Shown one piece after another: positions 18,018-25,483 of a stretch of DNA of 64,000 nucleotides (its first letter is position 1; every line of letters begins with the position of its first letter). A model generated the notes under the pieces. The model did no database searches and had not been told where the DNA came from. It saw only the letters and a program-made list of their open reading frames with translations. The DNA is from an uncultured Prevotellaceae bacterium (lineage in GTDB: Bacteria; Bacteroidota; Bacteroidia; Bacteroidales; Bacteroidaceae), in contig OMZE01000015.1 in the NCBI GenBank assembly GCA_900315455.1, positions 1 through 64,000 of the forward strand, in the 5' to 3' direction. The translations under genes and the position numbers were made by a program.

Positions 18018-18848
18018 CTACCAACTTCCTCCGGCTCCTCCTCCACCGAAACTTCCGCCTCCGAAACTTCCGCCTCCGAAGCCGCCACCGCTGCCGAATC
18101 CGCCACCGAAACTACCTCCGCTGCCGAATCCGCCGCCGCCGATGTATATGCCACCGCCTTTTCCACCGTTGCGCCACATATACGAGATGATGATAATCAG
18201 GATGATGATGAGGATGATGTCGGAGATGTCATCATCGTCGTCATCGCTGATCATGGTGGTAGATGGGGGCAGTTCGCCCTCTTTGAGCAGTTGGTAGATG
18301 GCTTGGCAGGTTTGTGCCACCGCCAGGTTGGGGTTGCCGTTGCGCATGTTCGGTTGCACGAAGTTGCGGCCTATACGCCCGCAGTTCACGTCGGTGAGGT
18401 AGGCTTCGAGCCCTTTTCCCGGCGCAATGAAATATTGCTTGTCGTCGGTGGCGATCACCACCACCAGTCCGGTGCGTGTGTCCTTGTATCCCACGCCGTA
18501 GTTGTTTCCCACGTCTTGTGCCATACGGAAGGCATCGCCGTTCTTCACATGGTGTGCAATGATGAACACTGTCTGGATGTCCATCTCCATTTTCATGCGG
18601 TGCAGGTAGTAGTTGGCAGAGTCCTTGTATTCCTGCGTGAGGATGTGGTCGGGGTCGCAGACAAACTGTGTGGAGTCTTGGGTATATACCATGGGAATGT
18701 TGTCGGCGGTCCAGATGGTATAGCCGTCGAAGGCTTTTTCGGCCTTGACCATGGTGGTACCTAAGGCGAGGAGTAGCGTCAGCCACCATGCCAGCAGGCG
18801 GTCCTTCCGGCAGTGAGTCATGGTGATGTGTCTTCCCGTTTCTCTCAT
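18018..18848 (-). CDS. TPM domain protein (YgcG family) with glycine-rich tail
   Basis: The 276-residue product has a signal peptide or N-terminal membrane segment (about 18-36), a TPM domain at about 45-185, an acidic stretch, one membrane helix near 210-228, and a glycine-rich tail ending GGGAGGSW. This is the layout of YgcG-like proteins usually found with LemA. The tail is encoded by imperfect 15-base repeats at 18040-18140, a region open to slippage. The start could also be the ATG at 18821, which places the signal peptide closer to the N-terminus. The biochemical role is unknown. Confidence 0.85.
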   Translation of the reverse strand: MRETGRHITMTHCRKDRLLAWWLTLLLALGTTMVKAEKAFDGYTIWTADNIPMVYTQDSTQFVCDPDHILTQEYKDSANYYLHRMKMEMDIQTVFIIAHHVKNGDAFRMAQDVGNNYGVGYKDTRTGLVVVIATDDKQYFIAPGKGLEAYLTDVNCGRIGRNFVQPNMRNGNPNLAVAQTCQAIYQLLKEGELPPSTTMISDDDDDDISDIILIIILIIIISYMWRNGGKGGGIYIGGGGFGSGGSFGGGFGSGGGFGGGSFGGGSFGGGGAGGSW

Positions 18849-18861
18849 GTCGTGCTAAGTT

Positions 18862-19272
18862 CTATCTCATGGCGAGGGCTTTGTCCTCAGCGGCTTCCAT
18901 CATCTCGCGCTCCCCAGGTCCCTTGTCGTTCAGTCCGCAGAGGTGCAGTATGCCGTGGATAATCACGCGGTGCAGTTCGTCGTCATATGCTGTTCCCTGC
19001 TGCTCTGCGTTCGAAGCCACAGTGTCGAGGGAGATGACGATATCACCGTTGATGGTGTCGCCCTCGTCGTAGTCGAAGGTGATGATATCGGTGTAGTAAT
19101 CGTGGCCAAGGTATTCCCGGTTCACCTCCAGTATCTTCTCGTCGTCGACGAAGAGGTAGCCAATCTCGCCCGTCTTCTTGCCATAACTGGCAGCCACAGC
19201 CTTTATCCATGCTGTGGTGTCGCGTCGTCTGATTTTGGGCATGCTCACGCCCTCGCAGTTATAGGTAATCAT
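18862..19272 (-). CDS. ybeY: Endoribonuclease YbeY, rRNA maturation factor
   Basis: Zinc-dependent RNase involved in 16S rRNA 3' end maturation and ribosome quality control. The 136-residue protein has HGILHLCGLND, which keeps the first two zinc histidines; where the E. coli enzyme has a third His this one has Asp. I recall the same change in other Bacteroidales YbeY proteins, so it is probably a lineage trait rather than inactivation. The start overlaps the coaD stop as ATGA. Confidence 0.93.
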   Translation of the reverse strand: MITYNCEGVSMPKIRRRDTTAWIKAVAASYGKKTGEIGYLFVDDEKILEVNREYLGHDYYTDIITFDYDEGDTINGDIVISLDTVASNAEQQGTAYDDELHRVIIHGILHLCGLNDKGPGEREMMEAAEDKALAMR

Positions 19273-19724
19273 TTCTCTGTTTTTTTTGGAAGGTATTTGC
19301 TGATGTCTGCACCGAAGCGGGAGAGTTCTCTCACCATGCTCGAACTCACGCAGGCCAGTTCGGGACGGGCGCAGAGAAGCACGGTCTCCACACCGCCAAC
19401 AAGACGGTTGATGTCGGCCTGTTCGCGCTCGCTCTCGAAGTCTTTCACGCTGCGCACGCCCTTCACGATAAACTGGGCACCCTCGCGGCGTGCGAGGTCG
19501 ATGGTGAGGTCGTCGTAGCCTTTTACCACTACCCTCGGATCATCGTTGTAGAGTTCTGCGATGGAATTGATACGCTCCTCGGTGGTGTGGGTGTAGTGCT
19601 TGTCTTTGTTGATGCCCACGCCTATCACCACGCGGTCGGCGAAGCAGAGTGTGCGGCGCACGATGTCGTCATGGCCGATGGTGAAGGGGTCGAAACTTCC
19701 TGCGAAGATGGCTGTCTTTGGCAT
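19269..19724 (-). CDS. coaD: Phosphopantetheine adenylyltransferase
   Basis: Penultimate enzyme of coenzyme A synthesis, transferring AMP from ATP to 4'-phosphopantetheine. The 151-residue protein has the nucleotidyltransferase motif GSFDPFTIGH at residues 9-18 and the C-terminal SSSMVREL motif. It follows ruvB after 15 bases and overlaps ybeY by four, so translation is coupled. Confidence 0.95.
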   Translation of the reverse strand: MPKTAIFAGSFDPFTIGHDDIVRRTLCFADRVVIGVGINKDKHYTHTTEERINSIAELYNDDPRVVVKGYDDLTIDLARREGAQFIVKGVRSVKDFESEREQADINRLVGGVETVLLCARPELACVSSSMVRELSRFGADISKYLPKKTEK

Positions 19725-19739
19725 ATCTGTAGTGTTGTG

Positions 19740-20774
19740 TCAGTCGAAGAGGTCGCGTTGTATCGGCGTACCACGGTAGGGGTTGCGCCCCAGATGTTCA
19801 TAGGCCAGTTCGGTGACCATTCTTCCGCGTGGTGTGCGCTTGATGAAACCCTCCATGATGAGGAAAGGCTCATATACTTCCTCCACCGTGCCGGCATCTT
19901 CTCCGATGGCAGTGGCGATGGTGGAGATGCCCACAGGACCGCCACGGAACTTGTCGATGATGGTGATCAGAATTTTGTTGTCTATCTCGTCGAGACCATA
20001 TTGGTCGATGTTCAGGGCGGTGAGGGCCACACGGGCGATGTCGATGTCGATGCTGCCATTGCCGCGCACCTGGGCGAAGTCGCGCACACGGCGCAGCAGG
20101 GCGTTGGCGATACGTGGCGTGCCACGGCTGCGGCGTGCTATCTCTTGTGCCGCCTCATCTGCGATGGGCACCTGCAGGATACGTGCCGACCGTTTCAGGA
20201 TTTCGGTGAGTGTTTCCGGTTCGTAGTATTCCAGGTGCATATTGATGCCAAAGCGGGCACGCAGGGGTGCGGTCAGCAGTCCGCTGCGTGTGGTGGCACC
20301 GATGAGGGTGAAGGGGTTCAGGTCAATTTGTATGGAACGTGCCGATGGCCCCTTGTCTATCATGATGTCGATGCGGAAGTCTTCCATCGCCGAGTAGAGG
20401 TATTCCTCCACCACAGGCGACAGACGGTGTATCTCGTCGATAAAAAGCACGTCGTTGGTCTCCAGTGAGGTAAGGATGCCGGCGAGGTCGCCGGGACGGT
20501 CGAGCACTGGTCCGCTGGTCAATTTGAAACCCACACCGAGTTCGTTGGCGATGATGTTGCTCAGCGTCGTCTTCCCCAGTCCTGGCGGACCGTGGAGCAG
20601 GGTATGGTCAAGGGGTTCGCCACGGTATTTCGCTGCCTCCACAAACACCTCCAGGTTCTCCACCACGCTCTGCTGTCCGCGGAAGTCGGTGAAGTGGAGG
20701 GGTCGAAGGGCATTCTCGAAGTCTTTCTCCGCTGGCGACACCCTTTCATTTCTGATGTCAAAATAGTCGTCCAT
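19740..20774 (-). CDS. ruvB: Holliday junction branch migration ATPase RuvB
   Basis: AAA+ motor that drives branch migration of Holliday junctions with RuvA. The 344-residue protein has Walker [10 protein letters not shown] at 62-70, Walker [10 protein letters not shown], the sensor segment GATTRSG and a C-terminal winged-helix domain. The open frame extends to 20975, but that extension is encoded by promoter-bearing repeats and has no family similarity, so I took the ATG at 20774. Two tandem promoters precede it. It heads the seven-gene run that ends with the methyltransferase. Confidence 0.97.
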   Translation of the reverse strand: MDDYFDIRNERVSPAEKDFENALRPLHFTDFRGQQSVVENLEVFVEAAKYRGEPLDHTLLHGPPGLGKTTLSNIIANELGVGFKLTSGPVLDRPGDLAGILTSLETNDVLFIDEIHRLSPVVEEYLYSAMEDFRIDIMIDKGPSARSIQIDLNPFTLIGATTRSGLLTAPLRARFGINMHLEYYEPETLTEILKRSARILQVPIADEAAQEIARRSRGTPRIANALLRRVRDFAQVRGNGSIDIDIARVALTALNIDQYGLDEIDNKILITIIDKFRGGPVGISTIATAIGEDAGTVEEVYEPFLIMEGFIKRTPRGRMVTELAYEHLGRNPYRGTPIQRDLFD

Positions 20775-20786
20775 GTTATCAGTTGA

Positions 20787-20822
20787 CAAAGATAGTGAAA
20801 GCCGAGAGGAACACAAAATAAA
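20787..20822 (-). repeat. 36-base promoter repeat, ruvB-proximal copy
   Basis: On the minus strand this repeat holds TTTG, a 19-base spacer and TATCTTTG (-7 box at 20794-20787), a perfect Bacteroidetes promoter. Transcription would start about seven bases before the ruvB ATG, giving a nearly leaderless mRNA. It is identical to 20868-20903. Confidence 0.85.
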
Positions 20823-20867
20823 TCCCAATTTATTTTTGTTTCCGAGGCGCCTCCTATCTTCGCAAAG

Positions 20868-20903
20868 CAAAGATAGTGAAAGCCGAGAGGAACACAAAAT
20901 AAA
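20868..20903 (-). repeat. 36-base promoter repeat, ruvB-distal copy
   Basis: Exact second copy with the same TTTG, 19-base spacer and TATCTTTG boxes. Its transcript would have a leader of about 87 bases containing a GAGGCGCCTC palindrome (20844-20853) and the whole proximal promoter. Confidence 0.85.
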
Positions 20904-21020
20904 AGCCAAAAAAGTTGTTTTTTGGGGGACTTTTTCCAAGGCCATAGAGCATAGAATACATTTTCGCTGGGTCAATTATCCCGTGTTTTTCATCGAACGA
21001 AAAAAATATTTTCTCAAATC

Positions 21021-21052
21021 TTTGGCATTTTGCTTGAAAGATGTTACCTTTG
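21021..21052 (+). promoter_or_regulatory. Promoter of the tRNA gene
   Basis: TTTG (21021-21024), a 20-base spacer and TACCTTTG (21045-21052) match the Bacteroidetes consensus. Transcription would start near 21059, about 26 bases before the mature tRNA. Confidence 0.7.
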
Positions 21053-21084
21053 CAGACTGAAAACTACGCCACTATGGCATAGTC

Positions 21085-21158
21085 GGACTTGTAGCTCAGT
21101 TGGTTAGAGCAACAGACTCATAATCTGGAGGTCACAGGTTCAAGCCCTGTCTGGTCCA
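21085..21158 (+). tRNA. tRNA with CAT anticodon (probably elongator tRNA-Met)
   Basis: A 74-base cloverleaf can be folded: D arm GCTC/GAGC, anticodon loop CTCATAA with CAT at the centre, T arm ACAGG/CCTGT with loop TTCAAGC, and discriminator A. The acceptor stem has a T-G wobble and one T-T mismatch. The CCA end is not encoded. The G1-C72 pair argues against initiator tRNA; a lysidine-modified tRNA-Ile with CAT is the main alternative. Confidence 0.85.
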
Positions 21159-21164
21159 CAGTTG

Positions 21165-21210
21165 AAAATCAGCAACTTGCAGAAATGCAACGTTGCTGAT
21201 TTTTGTTTTT
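21165..21210 (+). terminator. Terminator after the tRNA gene
   Basis: Perfect 12-base arms AAAATCAGCAAC (21165-21176) and GTTGCTGATTTT (21192-21203) are followed by a T-rich tract to 21210. Confidence 0.85.
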
Positions 21211-21298
21211 GCGGCCCGTCTACCACTGTCCCAAGCGGTTTAGCCGCTTGAATCGCATGCTTTTCTACGCATCGCCGACAATCCTTTCCATCCTTGCA

Positions 21299-21330
21299 TT
21301 TGCCTTATTCCATAAAAAGTAGTAAATTTG
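21299..21330 (+). promoter_or_regulatory. Promoter of the GH29 gene
   Basis: TTTG (21299-21302), a 20-base spacer and TAAATTTG (21323-21330) match the Bacteroidetes consensus, with a leader of about 16 bases before the fucosidase ATG. Confidence 0.65.
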
Positions 21331-21352
21331 CAGTGTTTTTAATGGCAGATGT

Positions 21353-22663
21353 ATGAAAACACACCATTTTCGGATTATAGCAGCCATAGCCTTGTTGCTG
21401 TTGGCCACCCTCCCGACAAAGGCACAGCCTTATGAACCCTCTCCAGAGGTGCTCACTGCCCGTGACACCTTTCAGGACGATAAGTTCGGTATTTTCATCC
21501 ACTGGGGCATCTACTCTATGCTCGGCAGCGGTGAGTGGGTAATGAACAACCGCGACATCAATTACAAGGAATATACCAAGTTGGCTTCGGGATTCTATCC
21601 CTCACGCTTTGATGCCGACGCATGGGTGAGAGCCATCAAAGCCTCTGGAGCAAAGTATATCACCTTCACCTCGCGTCATCACGACGGATTCTCGATGTGG
21701 GGCACCCGACAAAACCAATACAATATCGTGGATGCCACACCCTTCGGCCGTGATGTTCTCAAGGAAATCGCCGAAGCCTGTCAGCGCCATGGTATCCGGC
21801 TCCATCTTTACTACTCCCACCTCGATTGGCAACGCCCCGACTACCCTCTGGGAAGAACAGGAAGGAATCTCGGAAGACCCACAGACAAGGAAAACTGGAC
21901 GACCTACCGACAGTTCATGGACAACCAACTTATCGAGTTGCTCACCGGTTATGGCAGGATAGGCGCAATTTGGTTCGACGGCGTGTGGGACCACGACTCC
22001 GACGCACAACCTTTCGACTGGCAGTTGCGTTCACAGTACGACCTTATCCACCGGTTGCAGCCGGGGTGTTTGGTGGCCAATAACCACCACCTCGTACCCT
22101 TCCCGGGCGAGGACATACAGATTTTTGAACGTGACCTGCCGGGAGAAAACAAGGCCGGTCTTTCTGGACAAGGGGTGAGCCGCCTGCCCTTGGAGACTTG
22201 TGAGACGATGAACCGCACGTGGGGATACAATATCTGCGACAGTGATTACAAGTCAGCACGTGACCTCATCCACCTGTTGGTGCGTGCCGCAGGGAAGAAC
22301 GCCAACCTCTTGCTGAACATCGGTCCGCAGCCTAACGGAGAATTGCCCGCCATGGCCTTGCAGCGGTTGGAGGAGATAGGGCAATGGATGAATGTCTATG
22401 GCCCTACGGTGCAGGGCACGCGGGGAGGCGAGGTGGCACCCCATGAGTGGGGCGTGTCGACACGCAAAGGGAAGAAACTCTTCATACATATCCTCTCTCT
22501 GGCCGACGAGTCGCTCTTCGTGCCCCTTAAGGACAAGCGGGTGCACAGTGCCGTGGAATATACCACAAGGCGCAAAATAAAGTTCACACGCGAAGGTAAC
22601 GGTGTGGTACTCCATCTGGGTGAAGTACCTGCTGCCATCGATTTTGTCGTAGAACTGGAATGA
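21353..22663 (+). CDS. Secreted alpha-L-fucosidase, glycoside hydrolase family 29
   Basis: Retaining exo-fucosidase, exported by an N-terminal signal peptide that ends near TKAQ. The 436-residue protein has GH29 segments FGIFIHWGIYS, RHHDGFSMW and the nucleophile motif GAIWFDGVWD, where Asp209 is the expected nucleophile. It lacks a clear extra C-terminal module. Likely substrates are fucosylated host glycans or plant polymers; the linkage is not predictable from sequence. It stands alone with its own promoter rather than in a polysaccharide utilisation locus, as no susC/susD pair is present. Confidence 0.92.
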   Translation: MKTHHFRIIAAIALLLLATLPTKAQPYEPSPEVLTARDTFQDDKFGIFIHWGIYSMLGSGEWVMNNRDINYKEYTKLASGFYPSRFDADAWVRAIKASGAKYITFTSRHHDGFSMWGTRQNQYNIVDATPFGRDVLKEIAEACQRHGIRLHLYYSHLDWQRPDYPLGRTGRNLGRPTDKENWTTYRQFMDNQLIELLTGYGRIGAIWFDGVWDHDSDAQPFDWQLRSQYDLIHRLQPGCLVANNHHLVPFPGEDIQIFERDLPGENKAGLSGQGVSRLPLETCETMNRTWGYNICDSDYKSARDLIHLLVRAAGKNANLLLNIGPQPNGELPAMALQRLEEIGQWMNVYGPTVQGTRGGEVAPHEWGVSTRKGKKLFIHILSLADESLFVPLKDKRVHSAVEYTTRRKIKFTREGNGVVLHLGEVPAAIDFVVELE

Positions 22664-22667
22664 AAAT

Positions 22668-22698
22668 TTTGTCGGTATGATTATTTTTGTTACCTTTG
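22668..22698 (+). promoter_or_regulatory. Promoter of the SpmAB-type gene
   Basis: TTTG (22668-22671), a 19-base spacer and TACCTTTG (22691-22698) fit the consensus exactly. It begins five bases after the fucosidase stop codon and supports the ATG at 22736 as the start of the next gene. Confidence 0.7.
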
Positions 22699-22735
22699 GC
22701 CTTCACCAAATAAGGTGCTTCTAAATAAATCTCGT

Positions 22736-23968
22736 ATGGTACTCAATTATATCTGGATAGGATTTTTCCTTGTATCGTTCCTCATTGCCGTGGTGCGTCT
22801 CATCTTCATGGGCGACGTGGAGGTGTTTCCCGCGATGATGGACTCCACCTTTGAGTCGTCGAAGACGGCTTTCGAGATTTCCATCGGACTCACCGGCGTG
22901 CTCGCCCTGTGGATGGGCATCATGAAGGTGGGCGAGAAGGGTGGCGTGGTGGCCGCCTTCTCCAAGTTGCTTAGTCCGGTGTTCTGCCGCCTGTTCCCCG
23001 ACATCCCCAAAGGACATCCCGTCACGGGCTCTATCTTCATGAACATCGCCGCCAACATGCTCGGCCTCGATAATGCCGCCACGCCGATGGGACTGAAGGC
23101 GATGGAGCAGATGCAGGAACTCAACCCGAAAAAGGACACCGCCACCAACTCGATGATTATGTTCTTAGTGCTCAACACGTCGGGACTCACCATCATCCCC
23201 GTGACCATCCTCGTCTATAGGGCGCAGATGGGTGCGGCACAGCCCACCGACGTGTTCATCCCCATCCTCCTCGCCACCTTCTTCTCCACCATCGCCGGAC
23301 TGGTGGTCACCTCGCTCTTCCAGCGCATCAACCTCTTCAACCGCACACTGTTGCTCACCCTCGGCGGACTCTGCCTCTTCGTGGCAGCCATCATCTGGGG
23401 GTTCAGCCGCATGGACAAGGAACAGATGAACATGGTGAGCACCACAGTGGCCAACACACTGCTGATGACCGTCATCGTGGGATTCATCGTGGCAGGGGCA
23501 CTGAGGCGCGTCAACGTATACGACGCATTCATCGAAGGGGCGAAAGACGGCTTCACCACCGCCGTGCGTATTATTCCCTATCTCGTGGCGATTCTCGTAG
23601 GCATCGGCGTGTTCCGCGCCGCCGGTGCTATGGACATGCTCGTGGGAGGGGTGAAGTGGGGGGTAGAGGCCATAGGCTGCAATACCGACTTCGTGGAGGC
23701 GTTGCCCACGGCACTCATGAAACCGCTCTCGGGCAGTGGCGCGCGTGGCATGATGGTCGACGCGATGACACAGTATGGTGCCGACTCCTTCGTCGGACGC
23801 CTTAGTTGCATCTTCCAGGGGTCTACCGACACCACATTCTATATCCTCGCCGTCTATTTCGGCAGCGTCAACATCCGTTACACCCGCCATGCCGTGACCT
23901 GCGGACTGCTGGCCGACCTCGCCGGCATCATCGCGGCCATAGCCATCGCTTATATGTTCTTTGGTTAA
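22736..23968 (+). CDS. Fused SpmA-SpmB type nucleoside-recognition (Gate domain) membrane protein
   Basis: A 410-residue membrane protein with two Gate/nucleoside-recognition halves: the first around residues 40-200 with NMLGLDNAATPMG, the second around 240-400 with LSGSGARGMMVDA. These correspond to the separate spore maturation proteins SpmA and SpmB of Firmicutes, here in one chain. The organism is not expected to sporulate, so transport of an unknown solute is more likely. A GTG at 22715 is in frame but the ATG fits the promoter better. Confidence 0.85.
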   Translation: MVLNYIWIGFFLVSFLIAVVRLIFMGDVEVFPAMMDSTFESSKTAFEISIGLTGVLALWMGIMKVGEKGGVVAAFSKLLSPVFCRLFPDIPKGHPVTGSIFMNIAANMLGLDNAATPMGLKAMEQMQELNPKKDTATNSMIMFLVLNTSGLTIIPVTILVYRAQMGAAQPTDVFIPILLATFFSTIAGLVVTSLFQRINLFNRTLLLTLGGLCLFVAAIIWGFSRMDKEQMNMVSTTVANTLLMTVIVGFIVAGALRRVNVYDAFIEGAKDGFTTAVRIIPYLVAILVGIGVFRAAGAMDMLVGGVKWGVEAIGCNTDFVEALPTALMKPLSGSGARGMMVDAMTQYGADSFVGRLSCIFQGSTDTTFYILAVYFGSVNIRYTRHAVTCGLLADLAGIIAAIAIAYMFFG

Positions 23969-23977
23969 CACGTTATT

Positions 23978-25465
23978 ATGGCAGATCTCAAAAACCTTGC
24001 AAAAGACACCGCCATCTATGGCCTGAGCAGCATAGTGGCACGTTTCGTCAATTACCTGCTCGTTCCCATACAGACCTCGAAGTTTGCTTCTACAGGAGGC
24101 GAGTATGGCATCATCACGAATGTCTATGCTTACGTGGCAATTCTCATCATGCTGTTGACTTTTGGCATGGAAACCACTTTTTTCAGATTCATGAACAAGG
24201 AGGGCATGAATCGGGAAAAGGTGTATTCCACCGTGCTGAGAATGGTTGGAACGGTGGGTCTAGTGACTTCTTTGGTCATGTTGCTTTTCTGTAAGCAAAT
24301 AGCAGAACTGTTGGGCTATGGCAATCATCCGGAATATGTGGTGGTGATGTATCTTACGGTGGCACTCGACGCATTCACCGCCATCGCATTCGCTTATCTG
24401 CGATGTGAACATCGTCCCATTAAATTTGCTTCGTTGAAGATTGCCAATATTGCGCTGAACATAGTGCTCAACCTCATCTATTTCTTCGGATTGCCATTGC
24501 TTCATCTCAATCCGTTTGGCATATATGGAGAGACGTTCCACTACGATGTGGTTTGGGTATTCTACATCAATCTTTTCTGTTCATTGTTCAATCTCGTTTT
24601 CCTGCACAAGGAACTCAGAGGTATCAAATATGGATTTGACAAGAAAATGTGCCGACAGATGTTGACTTACGCATGGCCGATTCTTGTCATGGGAATAGCC
24701 GGACAACTCAACCAAAGCCTTTCGCAAATCATGTTCCCCAAGGTGTATCCGGGCAGTGATGGATTCAGTGAGTTGGCCATCTATGGCGCCTGCATAAAGA
24801 TTGCGATGATCATGATGATGATCACACAGGCATTCCGCTTTGCTTACGAGCCTTTTGTGTTCAGCAAGGTGAAGGACAGGGACAGTAAGGAAGTGTATGC
24901 ACAGACCATGAAATATTACGTCATCTTCACCTTGTTGGCTTTCCTGGTGGTCATGGCATACCTTGACCTGCTGAAGTTTTTGATTGGAAAGAGTTACTGG
25001 AGCGGGTTGCGTGTAGTGCCGATAGTGATGGCTGCCGAAATCATTTTTGGCATTTTCTTCAATCTCTCCTTCTGGTATAAACTTACCGACCGTACCATCT
25101 GGGGAGCCTATTTCTCGGGCATTGGTGCGGTGGTGCTCTTTACCATCAACCTGATTCTCATACCACGTTTCAGTTACATGGCATGTGCATGGGCAGGACT
25201 CATCGCATATAGTGTTTCAATGCTGCTGTCCTATTTCATTGGGCAGAAATATTTCCCCGTGGCTTATCCCCTGCGAGACATTTTCACTTATTTTGCAGTG
25301 GCTGCCTTGTTGTATGTTGGCATCCATTTCGTTTCTGCCAACCTGCCTCTCTGGGCTTCGCTCACTGTGAACACATTCCTCGTGCTCCTTTTCGTTGCCT
25401 TTACGGTGAAACGCGATTTCCCATTGTCAAGCCTGCCCTATGTAGGAAAGTATTTCAGAAAATAA
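23978..25465 (+). CDS. Polysaccharide/lipid-linked oligosaccharide flippase (Wzx/MATE-like)
   Basis: A 495-residue integral membrane protein with about 12 to 14 hydrophobic helices and the N-terminal pattern LAKDTAIYGLSSIVARFVNY typical of oligosaccharide flippases. It would move a lipid-linked sugar across the inner membrane for O-antigen, capsule or glycoprotein synthesis. No glycosyltransferase cluster is adjacent, so the substrate is open. It starts nine bases after the SpmAB-type gene. Confidence 0.85.
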   Translation: MADLKNLAKDTAIYGLSSIVARFVNYLLVPIQTSKFASTGGEYGIITNVYAYVAILIMLLTFGMETTFFRFMNKEGMNREKVYSTVLRMVGTVGLVTSLVMLLFCKQIAELLGYGNHPEYVVVMYLTVALDAFTAIAFAYLRCEHRPIKFASLKIANIALNIVLNLIYFFGLPLLHLNPFGIYGETFHYDVVWVFYINLFCSLFNLVFLHKELRGIKYGFDKKMCRQMLTYAWPILVMGIAGQLNQSLSQIMFPKVYPGSDGFSELAIYGACIKIAMIMMMITQAFRFAYEPFVFSKVKDRDSKEVYAQTMKYYVIFTLLAFLVVMAYLDLLKFLIGKSYWSGLRVVPIVMAAEIIFGIFFNLSFWYKLTDRTIWGAYFSGIGAVVLFTINLILIPRFSYMACAWAGLIAYSVSMLLSYFIGQKYFPVAYPLRDIFTYFAVAALLYVGIHFVSANLPLWASLTVNTFLVLLFVAFTVKRDFPLSSLPYVGKYFRK

Positions 25466-25483
25466 AACAATAAAAACCAAGAT

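Larger units (their letters stand above)
20775..21084. other. Intergenic region between ruvB and the tRNA gene
   Basis: This 310-base gap has no credible gene. It holds the two 36-base promoter repeats for ruvB at 20787-20903, then AT-rich sequence with no clear structure at 20904-21020, then the tRNA promoter at 21021-21052. Open frames across the repeats are repeat-encoded. Confidence 0.8.

Noticed and set aside
20787..20903. Possible CRISPR array (36-base identical repeats)
   Set aside because: Only two copies, the interval is a promoter region and not a spacer set, and no cas genes are near. The same holds for 13234-13364.
20775..20975. N-terminal extension of RuvB by 67 residues
   Set aside because: The extension translates the 36-base promoter repeats twice, giving the same peptide block twice, and has no similarity to RuvB. 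The ATG at 20774 gives the family N-terminus.
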